A DNA stretch of 64,000 nucleotides from Lentisphaeria bacterium (GTDB lineage: Bacteria; Verrucomicrobiota; Lentisphaeria; Victivallales; Victivallaceae): contig JABLYX010000003.1 in NCBI GenBank assembly GCA_018265615.1, positions 1 through 64,000 of the forward strand, in the 5' to 3' direction. Of the stretch, positions 24,223 to 32,372 are shown piece after piece. Both the position numbers and the translations under genes were made by a program. Position 1 is the stretch's first letter, and every line of letters starts with the position of its first letter. Below the pieces are notes generated by a model. It did no database searches. It saw only the letters and a list, made by a program, of their open reading frames with translations, and had not been told where the DNA came from.

Positions 24223-25500
24223 ATGAAGATGCGGTTTCTGCCGGTCCTGCTGTTTTTCTTCGCCGCGCTGCTCGGCGCGGCTGAACCGGAGGCGCTTGCG
24301 CTCTACCCGTGGCGGAAGATCCTGACGCGCGGGGCAGGCGATGGGGCGCTTGGCGCGTTTCGCGTCGACCGCGACCTTGCCGTGAAGGGGGCCGCGCATC
24401 CGAATACGGCGGTGTTTACGCCGGACGGCCGGGAGATCCCGTCCCGTTTCGAACCGGTCATGGTCCCCGTCGCGCAGAAGTTCATGCGGCCGCTCGGGCT
24501 GGCATCGAAACCGCACTACTCTACGGACCGCACGCCGGGCGTCGTGTTCGACAATCCGAGCCGGACGGCGGTTGACGCTGTGGAGCTCCGGACCGCCGAG
24601 CGTGACTTCGACAAGCTTGTGCGGATCGAGGCCGGCGAGGACGGCGTCAATTTCAGGCCCGTCGCGGCGGACCGGCCGTTTTACGACTATTCCCGGGCGG
24701 AGGCGGAGTGCAGGGTGATTTCGTTTCCTCCGGTGTCCGCCCGCTATCTGCGGATCCGGGTCATGGATTACCCGGAAGAGGTTCAGCCGCCGGGCGTTTC
24801 CATCGATGGCGGCCTGATTCCGGGCGGGGAGGGGTATGCGCGCCGCCGGATCAGGATTGACCGCTTCGTTGCGCTCTCCGGCGAGGAGAAGACGGTGTTC
24901 GCGCCGTTGGTCACAGTGGAAGAACCGCTGGAGTCGGTCCGCCGCGAAGAGGGCGGACGTACTGTCGCGGAGGGCCGGTTTGAGCCGGAGGGATTCCGCT
25001 CGCTCCGGTCGGAGATCGTTTCGAAGGAACTGTTCGCGCGCGGCGTCGAGTTCTACGGCAGCATGGACGGGAAGAAGTATCTGTTCCTCGGGAGGCTGGT
25101 TCAGAGCCGCCTCTCCTGTGACGGCGGAGCGGAGAGTATCGCCGTGCTTCCCGTCGACGGCAGGCGCTTCCCGTACTACCGGCTGGTCGTGGACAACGGC
25201 GGGAGGCCGCCGCTTGACGAGGTGCGGCTCCGGGCCGGATCGGAGCGGAGCGATATCGTTTTTGAGAGCGGAGAGCCGCTCCTGATCCTCGCCTACGGCA
25301 GCCAGGCGGCCTCGGTTCGTCCGGAGAGCAGAGGGCGGGGAGAGACGATCGCTTATTCGGCCGGGCCCGAGGAGCCGAATCCCGCGTATGCAACCGGCGG
25401 AATCAACTGGATGCGCTGGATTCTCGTCGCTGTGGTCGGGGCGATGATGGTAGTATTGTTTTATCTGCTCTGGCAGGGTTATCAATCGATCGTGAAATGA
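24223..25500 (+). CDS. Secreted, C-terminally membrane-anchored protein of unknown function
   Basis: 425 residues. Signal peptide MKMRFLPVLLFFFAALLGAA (1-20), a beta-rich extracytoplasmic body containing two discoidin-like patches (VELRTAERDFDKLVRIEAGEDGVNF is part of one, SARYLRIRVMDYP another, and YYRLVVDNGGRPPLDEVRL a third), and a C-terminal helix (about 395-418, MRWILVAVVGAMMVVLFYLLW). This layout recalls DUF3999-type proteins; I do not assign it firmly. Its stop codon overlaps the possible ATG of the esterase gene. Confidence 0.7.
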   Translation: MKMRFLPVLLFFFAALLGAAEPEALALYPWRKILTRGAGDGALGAFRVDRDLAVKGAAHPNTAVFTPDGREIPSRFEPVMVPVAQKFMRPLGLASKPHYSTDRTPGVVFDNPSRTAVDAVELRTAERDFDKLVRIEAGEDGVNFRPVAADRPFYDYSRAEAECRVISFPPVSARYLRIRVMDYPEEVQPPGVSIDGGLIPGGEGYARRRIRIDRFVALSGEEKTVFAPLVTVEEPLESVRREEGGRTVAEGRFEPEGFRSLRSEIVSKELFARGVEFYGSMDGKKYLFLGRLVQSRLSCDGGAESIAVLPVDGRRFPYYRLVVDNGGRPPLDEVRLRAGSERSDIVFESGEPLLILAYGSQAASVRPESRGRGETIAYSAGPEEPNPAYATGGINWMRWILVAVVGAMMVVLFYLLWQGYQSIVK

Positions 25501-25523
25501 TCGGCAAACGAAGGAGGAAAAAA

Positions 25524-26870
25524 GTGTCCATCCAATCCATGTTGTCCGCGGTATCGCTCGCGTCGCTCCTGCTGCTTGCGGGATGCGCGACGTCGGCGGA
25601 GGAGAAGAAGGCGGAGGCGCAGGCTCCCGCGAAGATCGTCACTACGGTGCAGGGAGCGCCGGAAGTGGCGGCGAAGGGCTTCGCCTTCCGGGTCACGACC
25701 GACAGGCCGGCAGTTTCCTACAAGGTCGGAGAGCCGATCGTCTTCACGGTCGAGCTGCTTGAGAACGGCGAACCGGCGAAGGCGGACAAACTCATTTCGT
25801 GGGAACGGCGCGGCGACGACGGCGTCGTCGAAAAGGGCGAGGCGAAGTCCGGCGCTCCGGTGAAGGTCACGACGCAGGGGAAGACGCCCGGCTTCATCCG
25901 CCTGACCGTGAAGGCTGCGAATGCGGACGGCTCCGTGCTGAAGAACGGTTCGCGGAACGTGGCGGTCACCTCCGGCGCGGCGGTCGAGACCGGCAAGCTC
26001 GCCGTCGCCCCCGAACCGAAGGATTTCGATGCGTTCTGGGAGCGCCAGAAGGCGCGCGTGAAAGAGGTCCCGCTGAAGGTCCTCGAAAAGGTTCCGGTCG
26101 AAGTGAGGACGAAAGGCGTGGTCTGCTACGACGTGAAAGTCGCTGCTCCGGGCGGCAAGCCGATGTCCGGCTACCTCTGCATGCCGGAAAACGCGAAGGA
26201 GAAATCGCTTCCTGCAACGGTCGTCTATTTCGGCTACGGCGTCTATCCGATCGGAAAAAACGACGGCATGGCGAAGGACCGCATTGTTCTTTCGGTCAAC
26301 GCGCACGGTTTCCTGAACGGCCAGCCGCGCGAATACTACTCGAATCTTTCGAAAGGCGAGCTTAAAAGCTATGCGTTCAGCCAGAAAGAGAACGAGGATC
26401 CTGAGACGACCTATTTCAACGGCATGATGCTGCGGCTGATCCGTTCCCTCGAGTATGTGAAGAGCCTGCCGGAATGGGATGGAAAGAACCTCCGGGTGGA
26501 GGGGCACAGCCAGGGCGGCATGCAGACCGGCTTCGCGGCCGGGCTCGACGGGGACGTGACGGAGGCGGTTCTGAACCAGCCGTGGATGTGCGACATCGGC
26601 GGCGCGGCGATGGGGCATCTGCGCGGCACGTGGCACATCAGGCCGACTGAAGCGCTGAAATATTATGATACGATCTACCACATGCGCCGTTACAACGGCA
26701 AGGTCAGGCTGATGGCCGGGCTCGGGGATTATGTCTGCCCGCCGTTCGGCATGGCGGTGATCTTTGAAGAGGCGCAGGGGCCGAAGGAGATCATCTACAC
26801 GCAGTCCGCCGGGCACAGCGGCAATCCCGGCGGTGAGAAGATCACGCAGAAGAGCGAAGCGGCGAAATAG
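25524..26870 (+). CDS. Lipoprotein acetyl-xylan esterase (CE7/AXE1-like) with N-terminal Ig-like domain
   Basis: 448 residues from the GTG at 25524, six bases after a perfect AGGAGG; the ATG at 25497 has no ribosome site, and the KRRRKK it would add is mostly the ribosome site read as protein. Lipobox LLLAGC, an Ig-like module (about residues 30-150; DRPAVSYKVGEPIVFTVELL), then the AXE1 alpha/beta hydrolase (about 165-445). The triad is visible: Ser in EGHSQGGM, Asp in GLGDYVCPP, His in SAGHSGN. CE7 enzymes remove acetyl groups from xylo-oligosaccharides and cephalosporins. A lipidated, envelope-facing version fits polysaccharide processing. Confidence 0.88.
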   Translation: MSIQSMLSAVSLASLLLLAGCATSAEEKKAEAQAPAKIVTTVQGAPEVAAKGFAFRVTTDRPAVSYKVGEPIVFTVELLENGEPAKADKLISWERRGDDGVVEKGEAKSGAPVKVTTQGKTPGFIRLTVKAANADGSVLKNGSRNVAVTSGAAVETGKLAVAPEPKDFDAFWERQKARVKEVPLKVLEKVPVEVRTKGVVCYDVKVAAPGGKPMSGYLCMPENAKEKSLPATVVYFGYGVYPIGKNDGMAKDRIVLSVNAHGFLNGQPREYYSNLSKGELKSYAFSQKENEDPETTYFNGMMLRLIRSLEYVKSLPEWDGKNLRVEGHSQGGMQTGFAAGLDGDVTEAVLNQPWMCDIGGAAMGHLRGTWHIRPTEALKYYDTIYHMRRYNGKVRLMAGLGDYVCPPFGMAVIFEEAQGPKEIIYTQSAGHSGNPGGEKITQKSEAAK

Positions 26871-26892
26871 CAAACCTGCCGGGGAGGCTGAT

Positions 26893-27237
26893 ATGAAAAA
26901 GGTGAAGATTACGGTTCTCAAGACCACATTTGATGCCGAGCTCGCGAAAGAGTACGGCGCGGAGGGGCTGGATGCGTGTCCGATGCTGAAGGCCGGCCAG
27001 GTGTTCTACGCGGACTACGCGAAGCCGGAAGGGTTCTGCGACGAAGCGTGGAAGGCGATCTACCAGTACGCGTTCGCGCTGGCGCACGGCGCGGGGAACG
27101 GCCTCTTCTACTACGGCGACTGGATCCGGAAGCCGGGAGTGGCGATCTGCAGCTGCAACGACGGGCTGCGTCCCGTGATTTTCAAACTGGAGGCGACGGA
27201 CGGGGAGTCTGTGATCGATTACACGCCGGTGCGGTGA
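26893..27237 (+). CDS. TIGR04076-family small protein
   Basis: 114 residues from the ATG with GGGGAGG upstream. The sequence MKKVKITVLKTTF, with conserved cysteines (DACPMLKAGQ, GFCDEAW, AICSCNDGLRPVIFKLE), matches the TIGR04076 family of short cytoplasmic proteins found in anaerobes. Their function is not established; the cysteines suggest metal or redox chemistry. Last gene of the ThuA-esterase group (22-base gap), ended by the terminator at 27261. Confidence 0.8.
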   Translation: MKKVKITVLKTTFDAELAKEYGAEGLDACPMLKAGQVFYADYAKPEGFCDEAWKAIYQYAFALAHGAGNGLFYYGDWIRKPGVAICSCNDGLRPVIFKLEATDGESVIDYTPVR

Positions 27238-27260
27238 ACTTCTCCGTTCCATGGAAACCT

Positions 27261-27302
27261 CTCCCCCGTTGCGCCTGTCCGGTGCGGCGGGGGAGTTTTT
27301 CT
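27261..27302 (+). terminator. Rho-independent terminator
   Basis: CTCCCCCG and CGGGGGAG form the base of a 15-bp stem with a 5-base loop, followed by TTTTTCTT. It closes the 23536-27237 operon. Confidence 0.85.
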
Positions 27303-27430
27303 TCCCGGCTCCATTCAATCATACGGATTTTCTTGCGTTTTTATTTCGCTTTCGACTGGAAAATACCCGGAAGGGGCTTATAGTATGTCGCGTGCCAAAC
27401 CAACCCCTTTTTTCCGGAGAAAAATCGTCC

Positions 27431-28525
27431 ATGCTGTATCTGCTTTCGCTGCTCGGTAACGACTTCCTGCCGCTGCGCCTGTTCGAATATGTGACCTTCC
27501 GTGCCGGCGGTGCCGCGATCACCGCGTTTCTGATCGTGATCCTGCTCGGGAACTTCACCGCGCGCCAGCTGCGCCGGCTGAACGCGCAGTCCGCCGAACG
27601 GCTGGAGGGGCTCGTTCCGCCCGAGTTCATCGACAAGGAGAAGAGCCGCACCCCGTGTATGGGAGGGATCCTGCTGATCGGCGGTGTCCTCGTGTCGGCC
27701 TGTTTCTGGAACATGATGAGCAGCCCGATTTCGATTCTGCTCGTCGCGACGACATTCGCTTTTGCGCTGGTCGGTTTTTACGACGACTACCGCAAGGTGG
27801 TCTATAAGGACCGCGACGGCCTCCCCGGCAGGTACAAGCTGCTGCTGCAGATCGCGATTGCCGGGCTCGGAGTCTGGGCGCTTTTCCGCATGCCGGAGGT
27901 CGGCCCGTACATGGATCAGTTTATGCTCCCGTTCTTCAAGGACCCGGTCCTCGTCTATGCGCCGTGGACGGTTCTGGTTGCGGTGGGGACCGTCGTTTCG
28001 ACTTCGAATGCCGTGAATCTGACCGACGGGAAGGATGGGCTCGCGACGGGCTGCACGATTTTCTGTACGCTGACCTATGCGGCGTTCGCGTATCTGATGG
28101 GACACGCGGTGTTTGCGAACTACCTGAAAGTTCCGTTCATTCCCGGCGCGGGGGAGGGGATGGTGTTCGCGGCCGCGGTCTGCGGCGGCTGCATCGGGTT
28201 CCTCTGGCACAACTGCCACCCGGCCTCGATGTTCATGGGGGACACGGGGAGCCTTGCGCTCGGGGGAGCGATCGGCTTTCTCGCGGTGCTCGTGCGTCAG
28301 GAGGTGCTGCTGCTGCTGGTCGGAGGCGTCTTCGTGATGGAGGCGGGTTCGGTGATGCTGCAGGTCCCGTACTTCAAGCTGACCGGGAAGCGGATTTTCC
28401 CGTGCACGCCGATTCACCACACGTTCGAAAGGCGGGGCTGGACCGAGACACAGATCGTGGTGCGGTTCTGGATCCTCTCCGGCGTATTCGCGCTGCTGGC
28501 GCTGGCGACGCTGAAACTGCGGTGA
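27431..28525 (+). CDS. mraY: Phospho-N-acetylmuramoyl-pentapeptide transferase MraY
   Basis: 364 residues, about ten membrane helices. Catalytic loops are present: GFYDDYRK (Asp pair), NAVNLTDGKDGLATG, and MFMGDTGSLALGG with its Asp. The final loop reads PIHHTFERRGWTE, where most MraY have three histidines. It transfers phospho-MurNAc-pentapeptide from UDP to undecaprenyl phosphate, making lipid I. The start is the ATG at 27431 after CCGGAG. It stands alone instead of in a dcw/mur cluster and has terminators on both sides. Confidence 0.94.
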   Translation: MLYLLSLLGNDFLPLRLFEYVTFRAGGAAITAFLIVILLGNFTARQLRRLNAQSAERLEGLVPPEFIDKEKSRTPCMGGILLIGGVLVSACFWNMMSSPISILLVATTFAFALVGFYDDYRKVVYKDRDGLPGRYKLLLQIAIAGLGVWALFRMPEVGPYMDQFMLPFFKDPVLVYAPWTVLVAVGTVVSTSNAVNLTDGKDGLATGCTIFCTLTYAAFAYLMGHAVFANYLKVPFIPGAGEGMVFAAAVCGGCIGFLWHNCHPASMFMGDTGSLALGGAIGFLAVLVRQEVLLLLVGGVFVMEAGSVMLQVPYFKLTGKRIFPCTPIHHTFERRGWTETQIVVRFWILSGVFALLALATLKLR

Positions 28526-28570
28526 ATTTCCCTCTGTCCGCTTGACAGAGCGTCTTGCAGGCTGTAAGTT

Positions 28571-28604
28571 AAAGATCCGGCTTAAATGGTTCGGGTCTTT
28601 TTTT
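28571..28604 (+). terminator. Rho-independent terminator of mraY
   Basis: AAAGATCCG pairs with CGGGTCTTT (one wobble) and is followed by T residues up to 28604. A second small hairpin, CTCTGTC-N5-GACAGAG, precedes it at 28532-28550. Confidence 0.75.
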
Positions 28605-28611
28605 GTTGTCC

Positions 28612-28670
28612 GGATATCGCGATATTTCCGGTTATGCTCAGAATGCAGGTGGAAATATCAGCTGATTTCC
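28612..28670. promoter_or_regulatory. Two related dyads upstream of the lone pseudopilin gene
   Basis: GGATATCGCGATATTTCC (28612-28629) and GGAAATATCAGCTGATTTCC (28651-28670) share the half-site GGAAATATC in inverted order. They may be regulator sites; no regulator gene is adjacent. Confidence 0.3.
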
Positions 28671-28739
28671 GGAGGGATTCCCGGATGGCAGGGTTGTTTT
28701 ATTTTACATGAAATATTAAACGATTACTTAAATGAGGCG

Positions 28740-29399
28740 ATGATGGGTCGTCGCAGATTTACTTTGCTCGAGCTGCTGGTGGTGCTTGTTGTCATTGCGC
28801 TCCTGGCCGCAATGCTGTTCTTCGCCCTGAACAGCGCTCGGAGGGCGGCGCGGCGCAATCAGTGCGTGGGAGTCCTGAAGAACTACAATCAGGCCGGAGC
28901 GCTTTATGCGGTTTCGTATTCCGACTGCTGGGTGCCTCCGCAGAATCCGCCGTGGTACTCGCTCCTGGAGTTCCGGCGGCTGGTCGGGGCGGGCGCCGAG
29001 CCGGACGGGGAGGCGCCGCTTCAGAGTCGCGAGGATCGTTTCCCCCGGCTGCTGCTCTGTCCGGATTCTCTCGCCGTGTCCGGGGGCGGGCATTTCCCCT
29101 ACCGTTCGTACGGCGTGACTTACCGAAGCCTTGCCGGCGGCCGTGCGTTCCGGATTTCGCGGCTGTATGCGCCGTCGAGATCTGCGACGTGGATGGATGC
29201 GCTGGGCGCCCGGGTAATTTACAATGAGCGGTACGATGCGGAGGTGCTGCCCGGAAAAAAGATCGAACGGTGCGCCTTCCGGCACGGCGGTTCACTGAAC
29301 GCCGGATTTTTCGACGGTCATGTCGAAAATCTGAGTTGCGCGGAAGTCTCCGAGCGGTGGAACAATCCGGAAGCGCGCTTCAATATTGATTTTTATTAA
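28740..29399 (+). CDS. Pseudopilin-like protein with H-X9-DG motif
   Basis: 219 residues from ATGATG (GAGG just upstream favours the second ATG, 28743). Prepilin signal MGRRRFTLLELLVVLVVIA, hydrophobic helix, then a variable globular part ending in HGGSLNAGFFDGH, an H-X9-DG motif. Unlike the copies at 4056 and 38652 it is not beside a sugar regulator or glycan enzyme; it is a single gene between mraY and ispF. Two inverted-repeat sites in its upstream region suggest its own control. Confidence 0.85.
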   Translation: MMGRRRFTLLELLVVLVVIALLAAMLFFALNSARRAARRNQCVGVLKNYNQAGALYAVSYSDCWVPPQNPPWYSLLEFRRLVGAGAEPDGEAPLQSREDRFPRLLLCPDSLAVSGGGHFPYRSYGVTYRSLAGGRAFRISRLYAPSRSATWMDALGARVIYNERYDAEVLPGKKIERCAFRHGGSLNAGFFDGHVENLSCAEVSERWNNPEARFNIDFY

Positions 29400-29465
29400 G
29401 AGCCTGTCCCAAAATAAGAAAATTGTGCCTTCTCGCGTTAAATTCCTTACTCAGGGATAAGTTCT
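29399..29465. repeat. Short inverted-repeat element of the AGAGCYTRTC family
   Basis: Left arm AGAGCCTGTCCCAAAATAAG and right arm CTTACTCAGGGATAAGTTCT are imperfect complements. The right arm is almost identical to that of the 37161-37324 element. It fills the gap between two convergent genes exactly, touching both stop codons. Confidence 0.6.
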
Positions 29466-29949
29466 AAGCGCCCGGCTGTTTTTCGAGCAGGACGACGCAG
29501 GATGCGGCGATTCCCTCTTCCCGCCCTTCAAAGCCGAGCTTCTCCGTGGTCGTCGCTTTGACCGAGATGCGGTCGAGCGGCAGGTTCAGCACCCTGGCGA
29601 GGTTGGTCCGCATTTCGAGGTTGTACGGAAGCAGTTTCGGCTTCTGGGCGATGATGGTCAGGTCGAGGTTCACGATGTTCCAGCCGGATACGCGCGGATC
29701 CGCCATGACCGCGGCCAGCAGCTTCATGCTGTCGGCGTCTTTCCACGCCGGGTCGGTGTCCGGAAAAAGCTGCCCGATGTCGCCGAGCGCGAGCGCTCCG
29801 AGAATCGCATCCGTCAGCGCGTGGAGTGCGACGTCCGCGTCGCTGTGCCCGAGCAGCCCGGTCGGGTGCGGAACCGGCACGCCGCAGAGGATGAGCCTGC
29901 GCCCCGTCACGAGCCTGTGTACGTCATAGCCCTGTCCGATCCTGATCAT
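29464..29949 (-). CDS. ispF: 2-C-methyl-D-erythritol 2,4-cyclodiphosphate synthase
   Basis: 161 residues, normal length for this trimeric enzyme of the non-mevalonate isoprenoid pathway. Metal ligands in GYDVHRL (Asp, His) and the [18 protein letters not shown] signature are intact, followed by [19 protein letters not shown] and a C-terminal [15 protein letters not shown]. It cyclises CDP-ME 2-phosphate to MEcPP in the cytosol. Its start overlaps the stop of the amidohydrolase gene (ATGA), so the two are coupled. No other isoprenoid gene is nearby. Confidence 0.96.
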   Translation of the reverse strand: MIRIGQGYDVHRLVTGRRLILCGVPVPHPTGLLGHSDADVALHALTDAILGALALGDIGQLFPDTDPAWKDADSMKLLAAVMADPRVSGWNIVNLDLTIIAQKPKLLPYNLEMRTNLARVLNLPLDRISVKATTTEKLGFEGREEGIAASCVVLLEKQPGA

Positions 29950-30833
29950 TTTGCCATAGCCTCCATCAGGGGCGCGAGTTTGCGGAAGGTCCGCAGTGCG
30001 TTGTTGTAAAACACTTCTTCGTGATGCTCCTCCGGGACAATCGCCCGGATCACTTTAATATACTCGTCGATGTTCACCAGCGGATAGTCGGAGCCGTACA
30101 TGAACCGGTTCCAGTCGCCGAGATAGGTCATCCACGTTTTCAGGTGCTCGATATATCCGCGGTATTGCTCGAGGAAAACGCGGCTGTCGATCTTGCCGGC
30201 GGCGAGGCCCGAGAGGTCGATCGAGACGTTTTCGTTCTTCGCGGCGACCTCGGTCGCATCGACGATCCACGGGTTCCCGTAGTGCGCGAGCACGAAGTGC
30301 GTCTGCGGAAAGTCGACCGCGACCTCGTCCATGGTCAGCGGATGCGAATACTTCACATGGCCGCGGTTCCCCGCCGTGTCGCCGGAGTGAATCACCACCG
30401 GTACGCCGTATGCCGCCGCAAGCTCGAAAAACGGCCCGTGCCGTTTGTCCGAAAGGTAGATGTGATGGTAACCGGGGTAGAACTTCAGCCCGACGCACTG
30501 CGGCGTTTTCAGGAACTCCTCGAAGAGCTCGAGCGATTTTTCCGTGTTCTCCGGCGTGATTGCGGCCGAATCGACTCCGGCGCAATATGCGATGTTTGCG
30601 GGCTGGCCGTAGTGTTCCGGCGTGACCGCTCCGGCGAGATCCGGCCGCATCGGCTCGCAGACGCCGCTTTCCTCCCCGTTCCGTCCCGTTCCCATCGCGA
30701 TCGCCATGACGACGCCGCAGCGGGCGAAATTCTCCGCGACGGCGGCGGCGGTATTGACCTGGCCGGATTCGCGGGCGGTCTCATTGAATCCCTCGTGGCC
30801 GGCGTAGTGGATATGCACATCGATGATCTTCAT
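29946..30833 (-). CDS. Amidohydrolase-2 family metal-dependent hydrolase
   Basis: 295 residues. A TIM-barrel metallo-hydrolase with the full ligand set: DVHIHYAG (HxH), [25 protein letters not shown] and a terminal Asp in YGSDYPL. Related enzymes hydrolyse or decarboxylate small organic acids or lactones; the substrate cannot be told here. It is upstream of ispF with a 4-base overlap, a chance-looking pairing without an obvious pathway link. Divergent from the MATE transporter gene. Confidence 0.82.
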   Translation of the reverse strand: MKIIDVHIHYAGHEGFNETARESGQVNTAAAVAENFARCGVVMAIAMGTGRNGEESGVCEPMRPDLAGAVTPEHYGQPANIAYCAGVDSAAITPENTEKSLELFEEFLKTPQCVGLKFYPGYHHIYLSDKRHGPFFELAAAYGVPVVIHSGDTAGNRGHVKYSHPLTMDEVAVDFPQTHFVLAHYGNPWIVDATEVAAKNENVSIDLSGLAAGKIDSRVFLEQYRGYIEHLKTWMTYLGDWNRFMYGSDYPLVNIDEYIKVIRAIVPEEHHEEVFYNNALRTFRKLAPLMEAMAK

Positions 30834-30899
30834 GATCGGCTCCTTCCATTCTCATATAATTTACCGCATCTTTCCCGGAAAAGCAAGCCGGAAGTGTAT

Positions 30900-30927
30900 T
30901 TGCATTTTGCTGAATTACAGCTATATT
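30900..30927 (+). promoter_or_regulatory. Promoter of the first MATE transporter gene
   Basis: TTGCAT (30900-30905), 16-bp spacer, TATATT (30922-30927), followed by AAGGAGAGG and the ATG at 30957. Confidence 0.6.
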
Positions 30928-30956
30928 AACCGGATTTACGCAAAGGAGAGGTTTTT

Positions 30957-32336
30957 ATGGATCCGGCACAGAGGATGCTGCGGAGCCCGGTGCTTCCCGC
31001 TTATTTCGGAGTCGCGGTTCCCTGGACGCTCGCGACGATGGCGAGCTCTTCCGCGGCGATCGTTGACGGTATGTTCGTCGGCAACTTCGTCGGTGCGACG
31101 GCGTTGGCGGCGGTGAACCTCGTCATGCCTCTCTTCACGCTGATCGGCGGGGTCAGCACGGTCATCTCGACCGGCAGCGTCGTCAAATATGCGAAATACG
31201 CGGGGGAGCATGATTGGGGGAAGGCGGCCGCGATCTTCACGAAGGCGATGATTACGCTGACGCTTTTTTCGCTGACTTTCACTCTGACCGCATTCTGCTT
31301 CACCGATGAGATCCTGCGGATCCTGAGCGTGAATGAGGAGCTGCATGACATGGCGCGGCTCTATTTCCGGATCACCGCCGCGTTCCAGTCGTTCATGATC
31401 CTCGGTTTCGGACTTTCGTTTTTCGTGCGCGTGGACGGCAGCCCGGCCATCGCTTCGGTCGCCGTGACCGGCGGCTCGATCGTGAACGTCATTCTCGACT
31501 GGCTGTTCATCTGCATCTTCGGCTGGGGGCTGGCGGGGGCCGCGTACGCGACGGGGCTCTCATTCGCCTTTACGCTGCTGGTCGCGCTCTGCCGGCTGCC
31601 GGATCCCGGCTGCCGGATCCGCCTGACCCGCCGCCTGGGCGGTTGGTACGACTTTGTCGGGGCGGTCTACAACGGCTCCTCCGAGCTTCTGAATGAGATT
31701 TCCGGCGGATTCATCGTCTTTCTGATCAACGGAATCATGATCCGGGAGGCCGGGGCGAGCGGCGTTGCGGGATTCGCTGTGATCAGCTACCTCCTGGTGT
31801 TCGGTATGATGGCCGCGTTCGGCTTCAGCGACACGCTGAGTCCGCTTGTCAGCTGCAATATGGCCGCAGGCAAACGGGGAAGGGCGACGGCTTTTCTGCT
31901 CACTGCGTTCGGAACGGTTTTCCTGATCGGCGCGGCGATTTTCACTGTGCTGAGCATCTGGCCGGACCCGCTGCTGCGCGCTTTTCTGCCGGATGACGAG
32001 GCCGCGTTCGAAGCGGCGCGCGGCTTTCTGCACACGTTCCGCTGGATGTTCCTGCTGGCCGGGGTGAACATCGTGTTCACCTCCTACTTCACGGGGCTGC
32101 ATAAGCCGCTCTGTTCGCTTGTGACGGGCGGCCTGCGCGGAATCCTGCTGCCGACGGTTTTTGTCTGGGGCTTCTACCGGCTCCGGGGCATTTCCGGCAG
32201 TGCGGCGGCGATCCCGGTTTCGGAGCTCGTGACCTTCGTCGTGGGGCTCGCGATCATCCTCATTGTCAACCGCGGGCAGTTCGACCGGAAGAAGCGTGCC
32301 GCCGTCCTCGTCCATTTTCCGTTCATCCGTCGCTGA
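30957..32336 (+). CDS. MATE-family multidrug/organic cation exporter
   Basis: 459 residues with about twelve membrane helices in two related halves; DGMFVGNFVGATALAAVNLVMP near the N-terminus is the MATE signature, with its counterpart (INGIMIREAGASGVAGFAVI) starting the second half. Members export drugs or metabolites in exchange for Na+ or H+. Single gene with its own promoter; a second, distinct MATE protein lies at 52613. Substrate unknown. Confidence 0.88.
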   Translation: MDPAQRMLRSPVLPAYFGVAVPWTLATMASSSAAIVDGMFVGNFVGATALAAVNLVMPLFTLIGGVSTVISTGSVVKYAKYAGEHDWGKAAAIFTKAMITLTLFSLTFTLTAFCFTDEILRILSVNEELHDMARLYFRITAAFQSFMILGFGLSFFVRVDGSPAIASVAVTGGSIVNVILDWLFICIFGWGLAGAAYATGLSFAFTLLVALCRLPDPGCRIRLTRRLGGWYDFVGAVYNGSSELLNEISGGFIVFLINGIMIREAGASGVAGFAVISYLLVFGMMAAFGFSDTLSPLVSCNMAAGKRGRATAFLLTAFGTVFLIGAAIFTVLSIWPDPLLRAFLPDDEAAFEAARGFLHTFRWMFLLAGVNIVFTSYFTGLHKPLCSLVTGGLRGILLPTVFVWGFYRLRGISGSAAAIPVSELVTFVVGLAIILIVNRGQFDRKKRAAVLVHFPFIRR

Positions 32337-32372
32337 TCTGCCGGAATTTTCCCCCCGGGCCGGCGCAGGCGG

